Of a DNA stretch of 12,576 nt, positions 1 to 6,199 are shown one piece after another (position 1 is the stretch's first letter; the number at the start of each line of letters is the position of its first letter). A program made the position numbers and the translations under genes. This DNA comes from Clostridia bacterium. GTDB taxonomy: Bacteria > Bacillota > Clostridia > Oscillospirales > CAG-382. The DNA lies in contig CAAEDF010000019.1 of assembly GCA_900754535.1 (NCBI GenBank), positions 1-12,576 on the forward strand, read 5' to 3'. Below the pieces are notes generated by a model. That model was not told the DNA's origin. It did not search any database and saw nothing but the letters and a program-made list of their open reading frames with translations.

Positions 1-62
1 TGCGTCAAAGGGAGCATTGCCGGGCCCGGCCCGCAGCTTTGCCCCCGATCCGATATTGCGAG

Positions 63-88
63 AAATGGGCTGTTTCAGCCCGTTTTTT
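63..88 (+). terminator. Intrinsic terminator-like hairpin upstream of htpG
   Basis: GGGCTG (67-72) pairs with CAGCCC (76-81) around a three-base loop. The stem continues through A-T pairs (63-65 with 83-85) and is followed by a run of six T (83-88). It could end transcription of a gene lying left of the window, or act as an attenuator in an htpG leader. The partner gene is not in the window, so the role is inferred. Confidence 0.6.
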
Positions 89-100
89 GCATTTTCGGCA

Positions 101-119
101 CCCGGCTCGCCGGGTTTTT
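101..119 (+). terminator. Second tandem terminator-like hairpin upstream of htpG
   Basis: CCCGG (101-105) pairs with CCGGG (110-114) around a four-base loop, followed directly by TTTTT (115-119). It lies 12 nt after the first hairpin and only about 30 nt before the htpG start. The pair may be a tandem terminator for an upstream gene or a leader regulatory element. Confidence 0.5.
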
Positions 120-150
120 GCACAAGTATAAAAGAAAGGGACGAATCTAT

Positions 151-1947
151 ATGCAAAAAGGCTCACTTTCCGTTCAGACGGAGAACATTTTTCCGGTAAT
201 AAAACGCTGGCTTTATTCGGATAAGGATATTTTTGTCCGCGAGATAGTTTCCAACGCGTCCGATGCCATAACAAAGCACAAGCGCCTTGTCTCGCTGTCA
301 GAGGCGCCGGACACCGGAAGCGAATACGGTATTTCCGTTTCCATCGACCGTGACGCGAGGACTATAACCGTAAGCGACAACGGCGTCGGCATGAGTGCCG
401 ACGAGGTCGATAAATATATAAACAGCATCGCTTTGTCGGGCGCGCTCGACTTTATAAAAAAATACGAATCCGAAAACGGCGATACGTCGGGGAAGGGCAT
501 CATCGGCCATTTCGGCCTGGGCTTTTATTCGGCTTTCATGGTTAGCGATAAGGTGGAGATACGCACAAAATCCTATACGGACGCTCCCGCCGTGAGCTGG
601 GAATGCGATGAGAGCGGAAAATACGAGATGTCCGAGGGCGACAGGGAAGAGCGCGGCACCGATATAATCATGCACATAACCGACGAGGAATCCGGCTATC
701 TCGATACCGGAAAATTCCGCTCCGTGCTGGAAAAATACTGCGGCTTCCTGCCGTATCCGATAACGCTGTCCGACGGCGGCGAGCCGGTCGTCGTCAACGA
801 TACCGAGCCGCTGTGGCAGAAGAATCCCTCCGACATCACGCCCGAGCAGTATTCGCAATTCTATAAAAAGGTATTTTCGGATTTTTCCGACCCGCTGCTG
901 TATGTCCATATCAACGCGGATTATCCTCTCAATTTCCGCGGCATACTCTTCTTCCCCAAGATAAAGAGCTTCTATGAACCCGTGGAATCAAAGATCAAGC
1001 TTTTCTACAACTCGGTGTTCGTTGCTGATAATATCAAAGAGGTCGTGCCCGATTTTATCCCCAATCTGAGGGGCGTGCTCGACTGTCCCGAGCTTCCGCT
1101 CAACGTGTCGAGGAGTTACCTCCAGTCCGATGCGTACGTCCGCAAGGTGGCGTCGCACATCGTCAAAAAAGTGGCGGACAGGCTCTGCGCGCTTTTCAAC
1201 AACGACCGCGAGGGCTTTGAAAAGATATGGGACGATATAAGACCGTATATCGAATACGGCTGTATAAGAGACGGAAAATTCTATGACAGGGTAAAGGATA
1301 TAATGCTGCTCCGCAAGGCGGACGGAGGCTATGCCACCGTTGCGGAATGCCTTGACGGTAAGGAGGGCGGCACCGTGTATTACGCCGGCGAGGGCGACGG
1401 CTTGCAGCTTTACGTATCCATGTATAAGGAAAAGGGGATAAACGTCCTTCTCCTCGATTCGATGATGGATATGCAGTTCATACAGTTCCTCGAGGGCAAA
1501 AACGACAAGCTGAAGTTCGTCAGGGTGGATGCCGACCTGAGCGCGCTCGGCGAAAAGGCCGAGGATAATGCCGCTCTGGCTTCTCTGTTCAGGAACGCCT
1601 GCGGAAAAGAGGACCTTTCCGTCTCGTTCGTGTCGGCGGAGGGCGGCACCCCGGCATTTATAAAAGTCGGCGAGGAGACGCGCCGCATGGCCGATATGCT
1701 CAAAATGTATTCCCGTTCGGGCGAGCCGTCGCTGCCTGTCGGTGAAGAGCTTGTGGTGAACCTTGCGGACGGACGCGTGGCGCAGCTTTCCGCGGCGCTT
1801 GAAAAGGACGGCGAGACCGACCGCCTGAAGGAGATCGCCGAATACATCTATATGTCGGCGCTTGCTCTGTCCCGTCCGCTTACGCCGGACGAACAGCGCA
1901 GGTTTTCCGAGCTGTCCGGCCGTATACTCGGCCTTCTGCTCGGCTGA
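151..1947 (+). CDS. htpG: Molecular chaperone HtpG (bacterial Hsp90)
   Basis: A cytoplasmic ATP-dependent Hsp90 chaperone of 598 residues that would act as a homodimer on late-folding client proteins. The N-terminal GHKL ATPase domain is clear: REIVSNASDA (30-39, catalytic Glu and Mg-binding Asn), DNGVGM (76-81) and GHFGLGFYSAF (119-129). The middle domain carries NVSRSYLQSD, the conserved arginine loop that contacts ATP phosphate. The C-terminal third is shorter and more variable. The length is slightly below the 620-640 typical of the family, without an obvious gap. The ATG at 151 is chosen because a purine-rich AGAAAGGGA lies about 8 nt upstream and the family begins just before TENIFPVIKRWLYS. 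The same frame stays open further upstream through the terminator hairpins, so in-frame TTG 118 is unlikely. The gene stands alone, with hairpins on both sides. The wording of the N-terminus and arginine-loop region recalls the HtpG branch of Bacteroidota and some Clostridia more than the enterobacterial form. Confidence 0.95.
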   Translation: MQKGSLSVQTENIFPVIKRWLYSDKDIFVREIVSNASDAITKHKRLVSLSEAPDTGSEYGISVSIDRDARTITVSDNGVGMSADEVDKYINSIALSGALDFIKKYESENGDTSGKGIIGHFGLGFYSAFMVSDKVEIRTKSYTDAPAVSWECDESGKYEMSEGDREERGTDIIMHITDEESGYLDTGKFRSVLEKYCGFLPYPITLSDGGEPVVVNDTEPLWQKNPSDITPEQYSQFYKKVFSDFSDPLLYVHINADYPLNFRGILFFPKIKSFYEPVESKIKLFYNSVFVADNIKEVVPDFIPNLRGVLDCPELPLNVSRSYLQSDAYVRKVASHIVKKVADRLCALFNNDREGFEKIWDDIRPYIEYGCIRDGKFYDRVKDIMLLRKADGGYATVAECLDGKEGGTVYYAGEGDGLQLYVSMYKEKGINVLLLDSMMDMQFIQFLEGKNDKLKFVRVDADLSALGEKAEDNAALASLFRNACGKEDLSVSFVSAEGGTPAFIKVGEETRRMADMLKMYSRSGEPSLPVGEELVVNLADGRVAQLSAALEKDGETDRLKEIAEYIYMSALALSRPLTPDEQRRFSELSGRILGLLLG

Positions 1948-1990
1948 TCAATAATAGACTGATCAAATAAAATATCAAGAGCAAAATCAA

Positions 1991-2035
1991 AAACTGCGGG
2001 AGCGTTTTTCATATAAACGCTCCCGCGGCTTTTTG
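1991..2035. terminator. Strong bidirectional terminator after htpG
   Basis: A perfect 12-bp stem, GCGGGAGCGTTT (1996-2007) with AAACGCTCCCGC (2015-2026), encloses a 7-nt loop. On the plus strand it is followed by TTTTT (2030-2034). On the minus strand the A-rich flank (1981-1993) gives a T-rich tail. It ends htpG transcription and, before the IS arrived, probably also stopped the convergent minus-strand operon ending at the PspC gene. Confidence 0.9.
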
Positions 2036-2045
2036 TGTAACGAAT

Positions 2046-2066
2046 ACTACCAGCTGTGCTGGTAGT
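2046..2066. repeat. IS left-end hairpin
   Basis: ACTACCAGC (2046-2054), TGT loop, GCTGGTAGT (2058-2066): a perfect 9-bp stem. Its outer six bases match those of the right-end hairpin. In this family TnpA binds such hairpins as single-stranded DNA and short guide bases at the hairpin foot select the cleavage site. Confidence 0.85.
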
Positions 2067-2099
2067 TCCAAAAAGCTTTAGCTATGAGTAGAAAAAGAA

Positions 2100-2158
2100 T
2101 CCTCCTTCGTCTAAAATAGAAGTGGGTTTGCCAACCACAATAAAAAGGCGAAGGAGGA
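2100..2158 (+). promoter_or_regulatory. tnpA leader stem that masks the ribosome binding site
   Basis: TCCTCCTTCG (2100-2109) is exactly complementary to CGAAGGAGGA (2149-2158), which contains the tnpA Shine-Dalgarno sequence 8 nt before the ATG at 2166. Between the arms a second hairpin forms from GTGG (2122-2125) with CCAC (2135-2138), extended by TT/AA. In the mRNA this would hide the ribosome binding site and keep transposase levels low. A comparable Shine-Dalgarno-sequestering leader is known for Salmonella IS200; its function here is inferred from the pairing. Confidence 0.75.
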
Positions 2159-2165
2159 ATCAAGT

Positions 2166-2642
2166 ATGAAACTTGATACAGATAGTTTAGCACACACGAA
2201 ATGGAATTGCAAATATCACATAGTTTTTGCACCAAAATACCGCCGCCAAGTAATCTATGGAAAGATAAAGGCAGATATAGGAATAATGCTGAGGAAATTA
2301 TGTGAGTATAAGCAGGTGGAAATATTAGAAGCAGAAGCCTGTAAAGACCACATACATATGCTGGTATCCATACCGCCCAAGTATAGTGTATCACAAATAA
2401 TGGGATATCTCAAAGGAAAAAGTAGTTTAATGATTTTTGAGAAATATGCCAACATGAAGTACAAATATGGAAACCGACATTTTTGGTGTAGAGGATATTA
2501 TGTAGATACGGTAGGAAGAAATAAAAAAGCAATTGCAGAGTACATACGAAATCAATTGCAAGAAGATATATCTTACGACCAAATGTCATTGGTAGAGTAT
2601 GTAGACCCGTTTACGGGTAAGCAGGTAAAAGAAGGCAAATAA
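2166..2642 (+). CDS. tnpA: IS200-type Y1 HUH transposase TnpA
   Basis: A 158-residue single-strand DNA transposase, close to the usual 150-155. It would nick and rejoin single-stranded IS ends through a covalent 5'-phosphotyrosine. The metal-binding HUH motif is HIH (His62, His64 in DHIHMLV). The catalytic tyrosine should be Tyr126 with Gln130 in EYIRNQ, the same Tyr-x3-Gln spacing as Tyr127/Gln131 of IS608 TnpA. The N-terminus (KYHIVFAPKYRR) and the C-terminus (VDPFTG) are typical of IS200 transposases common in Clostridia and enterobacteria. The ATG follows AAGGAGG by 8 nt. Base use is much more AT-rich than the neighbouring genes. No tnpB or accessory gene is present, and no frameshift or missing catalytic residue is seen. 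Confidence 0.95.
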   Translation: MKLDTDSLAHTKWNCKYHIVFAPKYRRQVIYGKIKADIGIMLRKLCEYKQVEILEAEACKDHIHMLVSIPPKYSVSQIMGYLKGKSSLMIFEKYANMKYKYGNRHFWCRGYYVDTVGRNKKAIAEYIRNQLQEDISYDQMSLVEYVDPFTGKQVKEGK

Positions 2643-2646
2643 AAAA

Positions 2647-2738
2647 TGCCCCTTTAGGGGCAGCCGGTGAAAGAGTTGCGGTTGGCAACCCTTTCGACGA
2701 GCCTATAGGCTCGGCCGGTCTTATGCCCTAAGGGGGCA
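2647..2738 (+). other. Highly structured 3' segment of the IS (possible RNA or ssDNA fold)
   Basis: This segment lies between the tnpA stop and the right-end hairpin and is packed with complementary arms. (a) TGCCCC/GGGGCA, 2647-2652 with 2657-2662. (b) A closing stem of two GCCGGT copies, 2663-2668 with 2714-2719, containing two G-U pairs. (c) Inside it, GAAAG (2669-2673) with CTTTC (2691-2695), continuing into GTTGC (2675-2679) with GCAAC (2685-2689). (d) GAGCC/GGCTC, 2699-2703 with 2708-2712, around TATA. (e) TGCCC (2724-2728) with GGGCA (2734-2738). The result is a three-way junction flanked by two hairpins. It has no T-run typical of a terminator and no reading frame I would defend. It could be an RNA structure at the 3' end of the tnpA message, a small RNA, or a single-strand DNA fold used in transposition. 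Confidence 0.5.
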
Positions 2739-2744
2739 GTGCAT

Positions 2745-2765
2745 ACTACCGGCACGGCCGGTAGT
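2745..2765. repeat. IS right-end hairpin
   Basis: ACTACCGGC (2745-2753), ACG loop, GCCGGTAGT (2757-2765): a perfect 9-bp stem. It shares the outer ACTACC/GGTAGT with the left-end hairpin and differs at one stem pair and the loop. Paired, near-identical subterminal hairpins mark IS200/IS605 ends. Confidence 0.85.
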
Positions 2766-2786
2766 TATGATTGCGCCCTTGATTTT

Positions 2787-2987
2787 TCAGGCTTGCGTAT
2801 TATCGTCCTTTTCAGGCAGCATAAACGCCGCCGCGATATAGGCGATGACGCCCAGACCGCCGAAGAAGACCGAAACGATTGCGGCTATCCTGACGATGTT
2901 CACATCTACTCCGAGGTATTCCGCAACCCCTCCGCATACTCCGCAAAGCTTTCTTTCGTTTTTTGATTTGTAAAGCGTCTTTGCCAT
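2787..2987 (-). CDS. PspC-domain small membrane protein
   Basis: A 66-residue protein that is almost entirely a PspC domain. The N-terminus, KTLYKSKNERKLCGVCGG, is the typical cytoplasmic segment with its conserved GVCGGVAEYLG. One hydrophobic stretch from about residue 31 to 57 (IVRIAAIVSVFFGG...AAFMLP) should span or re-enter the membrane, and a short acidic tail follows. Stand-alone PspC proteins of this size are common in Firmicutes and are linked to envelope stress, but their activity is not defined. The ATG at 2987 has a strong AGGAGG 6 nt upstream. It is the last gene of the minus-strand series, 49 nt after mutS2 with no terminator between, so it is probably co-transcribed. Its 3' side now runs directly into the IS right end. 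Confidence 0.88.
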   Translation of the reverse strand: MAKTLYKSKNERKLCGVCGGVAEYLGVDVNIVRIAAIVSVFFGGLGVIAYIAAAFMLPEKDDNTQA

Positions 2988-3036
2988 TTTGCCTCCTCCT
3001 TCGCAAATTTCTTATTGTTCGTTTATACGGACATTT

Positions 3037-5379
3037 TTATTTTTTCAGCTCACATACGGTAACGCCCAGGTCTCCCTCTCCGTAACGTCCGCTCCTGAAG
3101 GAAACAACGCGCCTGTCGTTCTTCAGGTTTTTCCAAAGCGCGGCGCGCAGCGCGCCCGTACCTTTGCCGTGTATAAGCGTCACGGTGCCGTATCCGGCCG
3201 ATATCGCCGAGTCGATGAACCGGTCCGCCATGAACCATGCGTCGTCGCCGTACTGGCCGCGCAGGTCAAGCTCGTTGGAAACGGCTTTGCCCGGATTCGC
3301 CCGTGTAAACGACGCCTTTTTGACAACGCTTTTGGCCTTTTGAGCCGTGACCAGCCTCAGCTCGTCGGTGCTCACCTTTACATTGCCCGTTCCCACCCGG
3401 ACATATGCGTTCGCGCCGTCAAGACGGGTTATCACTCCCTGCGCTCCGCCGAGAGAAACAACGGTCACCGTGTCGCCGTGAGCAAACGGACGCGGCGGAA
3501 CGTATTTTCCGCTTTCGCCCACATCGGGCAGCGAAATATCGGCGCTCTCAAGCGTCTTCCTGACCGACCTGCGGGATTCCTCAAGAGACTGCGCAAGTTC
3601 TTCGCGGTCTTTTTTCTTTTTAAGCTCGTTCAGCTCGTTGAAAACGTAATCGGCCGATTCCCGCGCGCCGGAAAGTATCCGTGCCGCCTGGTCCTGCGCT
3701 TTCTCAAGTTCTTTTTTTGCGCCGGAAACATATTCCTCGGCGGTCCTGCGCGCTTCGGCATTCTTGCGCTCGGCCGTGCGTTTTTCCCGCTCAAGCGTGC
3801 TCTCGGTCTCCTCAAGCCGGGATATGACGTCCTCCATTTTGGTCCTTTCCTCGGAGATCAGCAGACCTGCGCGTTCTATTATTTCATTCGGAAGTCCCAG
3901 CCGGCCGGATATGGCGAACGCGTTGGATTTGCCGGGCAGCCCGATTATCAGCCGGTATGTCGGCCTGAGAGTCCTGATGTCAAACTCGCAGGAGGCGTTC
4001 TGGACACGGTCGTTTTCCAAAGCATATGACTTAAGCTCCGCATAATGCGTCGTGGCCGCCGTAAGCGCGCCGAGAGAGCGGACGTGCTCCAGTATCGCAA
4101 CGGCAAGCGCGGCTCCTTCCGTCGGGTCGGTGCCCGCTCCCAGCTCGTCGAAAAGCACAAGAGAACGCGGACCGCATACACGCAGTATCGAAACGATGTT
4201 GACCATGTGCGACGAAAAAGTGGAAAGCGACTGCTCTATGCTCTGCTCGTCGCCGATATCGGGAAGCACGGCGTCGAACACCGGAAGCGTCGAGCCGTCG
4301 GCACACGGAACGAACAGTCCACACTGCGCCATAAGTGCAAACAGCCCGATCGTTTTAAGCGTTACGGTTTTCCCGCCGGTGTTCGGACCGGTTATGATAA
4401 GCGAATCGGTGTCGCCTCCGAACCGGACGGTTATCGGCACTACCGTATCCTTGTCTATCAGCGGATGTCTTGCGTTTTTGAGCAGGATACGTCTGTCTTT
4501 CTCTGATATCACCGGCCTTGACGCGTCCAGCACAAACGAATAGGCAGCTCTTGTGAACACAACGTCAAGGTCGGTTATGACACCGTAATCCGCGGTCAGC
4601 GTCTCCGCCGCCGCCGCGCAGCCCCCGGACAGCTCGCCGAGTATGCGCTCTATTTCCGACTTTTCACGGCCTCTCAGCTCGCGTATGCGGTTGTTGAGCT
4701 CAAGTATGTCCAAAGGCTCCACGAAAAGCGTCCCGCCGGAAGCGGAGGTATCGTGTACGATGCCCTTTATCTCGCTCTTGTGCTCGGCTTTTACGGGTAT
4801 GACAAATCTGCCGTTCCTCACCGTAACTATATTTTCCTGAAGATATTTTGAATATGTGCCGCCCGTATATCTTGACAGCCCGTCGCGGACGGCGTTCTCG
4901 CATTTGGCGATACCGCGTCGTATCGAATAAAGCTCCGGGGATGCCGAGTCGGATATTATGTCCTCTGCGGCAACGGCGTCGGATATCGAGCGCTCAAGAG
5001 CCGGCAGCGCGCGCAGCGCGCCGAACATCTCTTCAAGACAGCCGGTGTCGCACTGCCCGTATTTTATCAGCGCCTCCGTACTGCGCAGCAGGGAGGCGAT
5101 GTCAAGCAGCTCACGCGTCGTGAGCACCGCACCCTTTACGGCGCGCTTTACGCTCGGCACTATGTCCTTTGCCCTCCCGAACGGCGGGCGCGCTTTTACG
5201 GTTATAAGAAGATGCGCTTTTTCCGTCATATCAAGCAGCTTTTTTACGCCCGCCTCGTCGGTCGCCGGAACGGCGGCGCGCAGCTTTTCGGCTCCGCCGC
5301 CGGTAGAGGCAAGCGAGGCAAGCGCATCGGTTATTCTGTCAAACTCAAGTACCTTTGAGGCTTTTTCAAAAAGTTTCAT
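3037..5379 (-). CDS. mutS2: MutS2 family ATPase with C-terminal Smr domain
   Basis: A MutS-like protein of 780 residues without the mismatch-recognition domain of MutS. Family members suppress homologous recombination or, in Bacillus, act on collided ribosomes. Visible parts, in order: helical core and lever (1-300), Walker A GPNTGGKT (331-338), Walker B LVLFDE (407-412) followed by LGAGTDPTE, a long charged coiled coil (about 511-611), a small beta-rich KOW-like region (about 630-680), and an Smr nuclease domain (703-778) with LDLRG (704-708) and HGKGTG (737-742). The Smr C-terminal glycine-rich motif reads EGDLGVTV, where EGGxG is more usual. The ATG at 5379 is preferred because MKLFEKASKVLEF matches the family N-terminus. 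It has only a weak, badly spaced ribosome binding site, so translation may be coupled to recO, which ends 13 nt upstream. An in-frame ATG at 5436 would overlap recO. Confidence 0.93.
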   Translation of the reverse strand: MKLFEKASKVLEFDRITDALASLASTGGGAEKLRAAVPATDEAGVKKLLDMTEKAHLLITVKARPPFGRAKDIVPSVKRAVKGAVLTTRELLDIASLLRSTEALIKYGQCDTGCLEEMFGALRALPALERSISDAVAAEDIISDSASPELYSIRRGIAKCENAVRDGLSRYTGGTYSKYLQENIVTVRNGRFVIPVKAEHKSEIKGIVHDTSASGGTLFVEPLDILELNNRIRELRGREKSEIERILGELSGGCAAAAETLTADYGVITDLDVVFTRAAYSFVLDASRPVISEKDRRILLKNARHPLIDKDTVVPITVRFGGDTDSLIITGPNTGGKTVTLKTIGLFALMAQCGLFVPCADGSTLPVFDAVLPDIGDEQSIEQSLSTFSSHMVNIVSILRVCGPRSLVLFDELGAGTDPTEGAALAVAILEHVRSLGALTAATTHYAELKSYALENDRVQNASCEFDIRTLRPTYRLIIGLPGKSNAFAISGRLGLPNEIIERAGLLISEERTKMEDVISRLEETESTLEREKRTAERKNAEARRTAEEYVSGAKKELEKAQDQAARILSGARESADYVFNELNELKKKKDREELAQSLEESRRSVRKTLESADISLPDVGESGKYVPPRPFAHGDTVTVVSLGGAQGVITRLDGANAYVRVGTGNVKVSTDELRLVTAQKAKSVVKKASFTRANPGKAVSNELDLRGQYGDDAWFMADRFIDSAISAGYGTVTLIHGKGTGALRAALWKNLKNDRRVVSFRSGRYGEGDLGVTVCELKK

Positions 5380-5392
5380 TCTTTCGTGCTTT

Positions 5393-6196
5393 TCAGCCCT
5401 CCGGTTTTTCTTCTGTACACGGGGATATGCCGTCATTCAGCTTATCAAGCGAATGATAAAAATCCAGGGTCGGGAATCCCCGTTCAAGCCGTATTTTAAG
5501 ATAGTTTTCCGCAACCGCCGCAAGGTCGTCCAGCGCGCTTTCGCTTACACGGAACGAAAAAACCGATTTGGCGGGTGCATTTATGATGTAGTTGATTGCG
5601 GAGTATACCGCGTCCGAGAGAAAGACGGGCGTTTCGGTCTGCTCATGCGTGCCCGCGCAGTCCCCGCATAGCACAACGCCGTCGACGGGGAAAAACAACC
5701 GCCGCTCCGCCCCCCGAAGCGGCTTTCCGCAGTCGGGGCATGTTTCGGTTTCGGGTTCAAGACCGGTAAGCGCGGTTATCCTTATTTCAAAAACCGCCTT
5801 TACGAACTTCGCGCAGAACAGATTGCTTGAGAGCGCATAAAGCGAGTTGAGCAGAAGATTCAGTATCCCGCCCTCGCTCTCGCCCGGCAGCGCCGCGGAC
5901 GCGCTTACCTCGCACAGATAGGCGGCAAGCGCAAAGGTGTCAAGCCTTTCGCAAAGCGGAAAGAAGCTCTTTATAAGCGCTCCCTCAAGAAGCGTGTAGA
6001 ACCCGTTTTTTTCATACAGCGTCAGCTCGGAATACGCATAAAGCTGCGTGCAGCGCCTGAAGCTTGCCGTAAGCTTAAGCGCCCCCTTGGCGGAGACGGT
6101 TATGACCCCGAGGTCGTTTGTCAGCAGCGTTACCAGCTTTCCGCTTTCGCCCTGCATCCTTTCGCGTATTACTATCCCGGTAGTGGAGATCCGCAT
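5393..6196 (-). CDS. recO: DNA repair protein RecO
   Basis: A 267-residue RecO, a little longer than the usual 240-255. RecO anneals single strands and, with RecR, loads RecA onto SSB-coated DNA in the RecFOR pathway. The N-terminal OB-fold region starts with the typical TTGIVIRERMQGESGKLVTL, followed by LGVITVSAKGAL. The helical C-terminal part carries a four-cysteine zinc site, CPDC (Cys153/156) and CGDC (Cys177/180). The ATG at 6196 lies 3 nt after the era stop, with AAGGA inside the end of era as ribosome binding site, so the two genes are translationally linked. The era-recO adjacency is common in Firmicutes. Confidence 0.93.
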   Translation of the reverse strand: MRISTTGIVIRERMQGESGKLVTLLTNDLGVITVSAKGALKLTASFRRCTQLYAYSELTLYEKNGFYTLLEGALIKSFFPLCERLDTFALAAYLCEVSASAALPGESEGGILNLLLNSLYALSSNLFCAKFVKAVFEIRITALTGLEPETETCPDCGKPLRGAERRLFFPVDGVVLCGDCAGTHEQTETPVFLSDAVYSAINYIINAPAKSVFSFRVSESALDDLAAVAENYLKIRLERGFPTLDFYHSLDKLNDGISPCTEEKPEG

Positions 6197-6199
6197 CTG

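Larger units (their letters stand above)
2046..2765 (+). mobile_element. IS200-group insertion sequence (IS200/IS605 family), single tnpA
   Basis: About 720 bp bounded by two related perfect hairpins (2046-2066 and 2745-2765), with one Y1 transposase gene between them and no tnpB. This is the layout of the IS200 group, which moves as single-stranded circles, lacks classical terminal inverted repeats and makes no target duplication. The coding part is clearly more AT-rich than the flanking chromosome, as expected for a recent arrival. In relatives the exact cleavage sites lie some bases outside the hairpins, so the true ends may be up to about 20 nt further out, particularly on the left. All parts look intact, so the element may be active. 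Confidence 0.88.

Noticed and set aside
19..30. Perfect 12-bp GC palindrome GCCGGGCCCGGC
   Set aside because: Short, pure G/C and at the window edge; with no T-run or gene context no role can be supported.
118..150. Earlier in-frame TTG start for htpG
   Set aside because: It lies at the T-run of a terminator hairpin, adds residues absent from the family, and the ATG at 151 has a ribosome binding site.
17..199. Small plus-strand frame at the left edge
   Set aside because: It crosses two terminator hairpins and the start of htpG and has no ribosome binding site or recognisable product.
2643..2745. TnpB remnant or omega/HEARO-type guide RNA
   Set aside because: No tnpB coding trace exists in the element, and the segment does not show a scaffold I can match to those RNAs; the single-tnpA IS200 layout explains the element.
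2989..4029. 346-codon plus-strand frame opposite mutS2
   Set aside because: It lies opposite the Smr, coiled-coil and part of the ATPase region of MutS2; composition is arginine-rich and no domain is recognisable.
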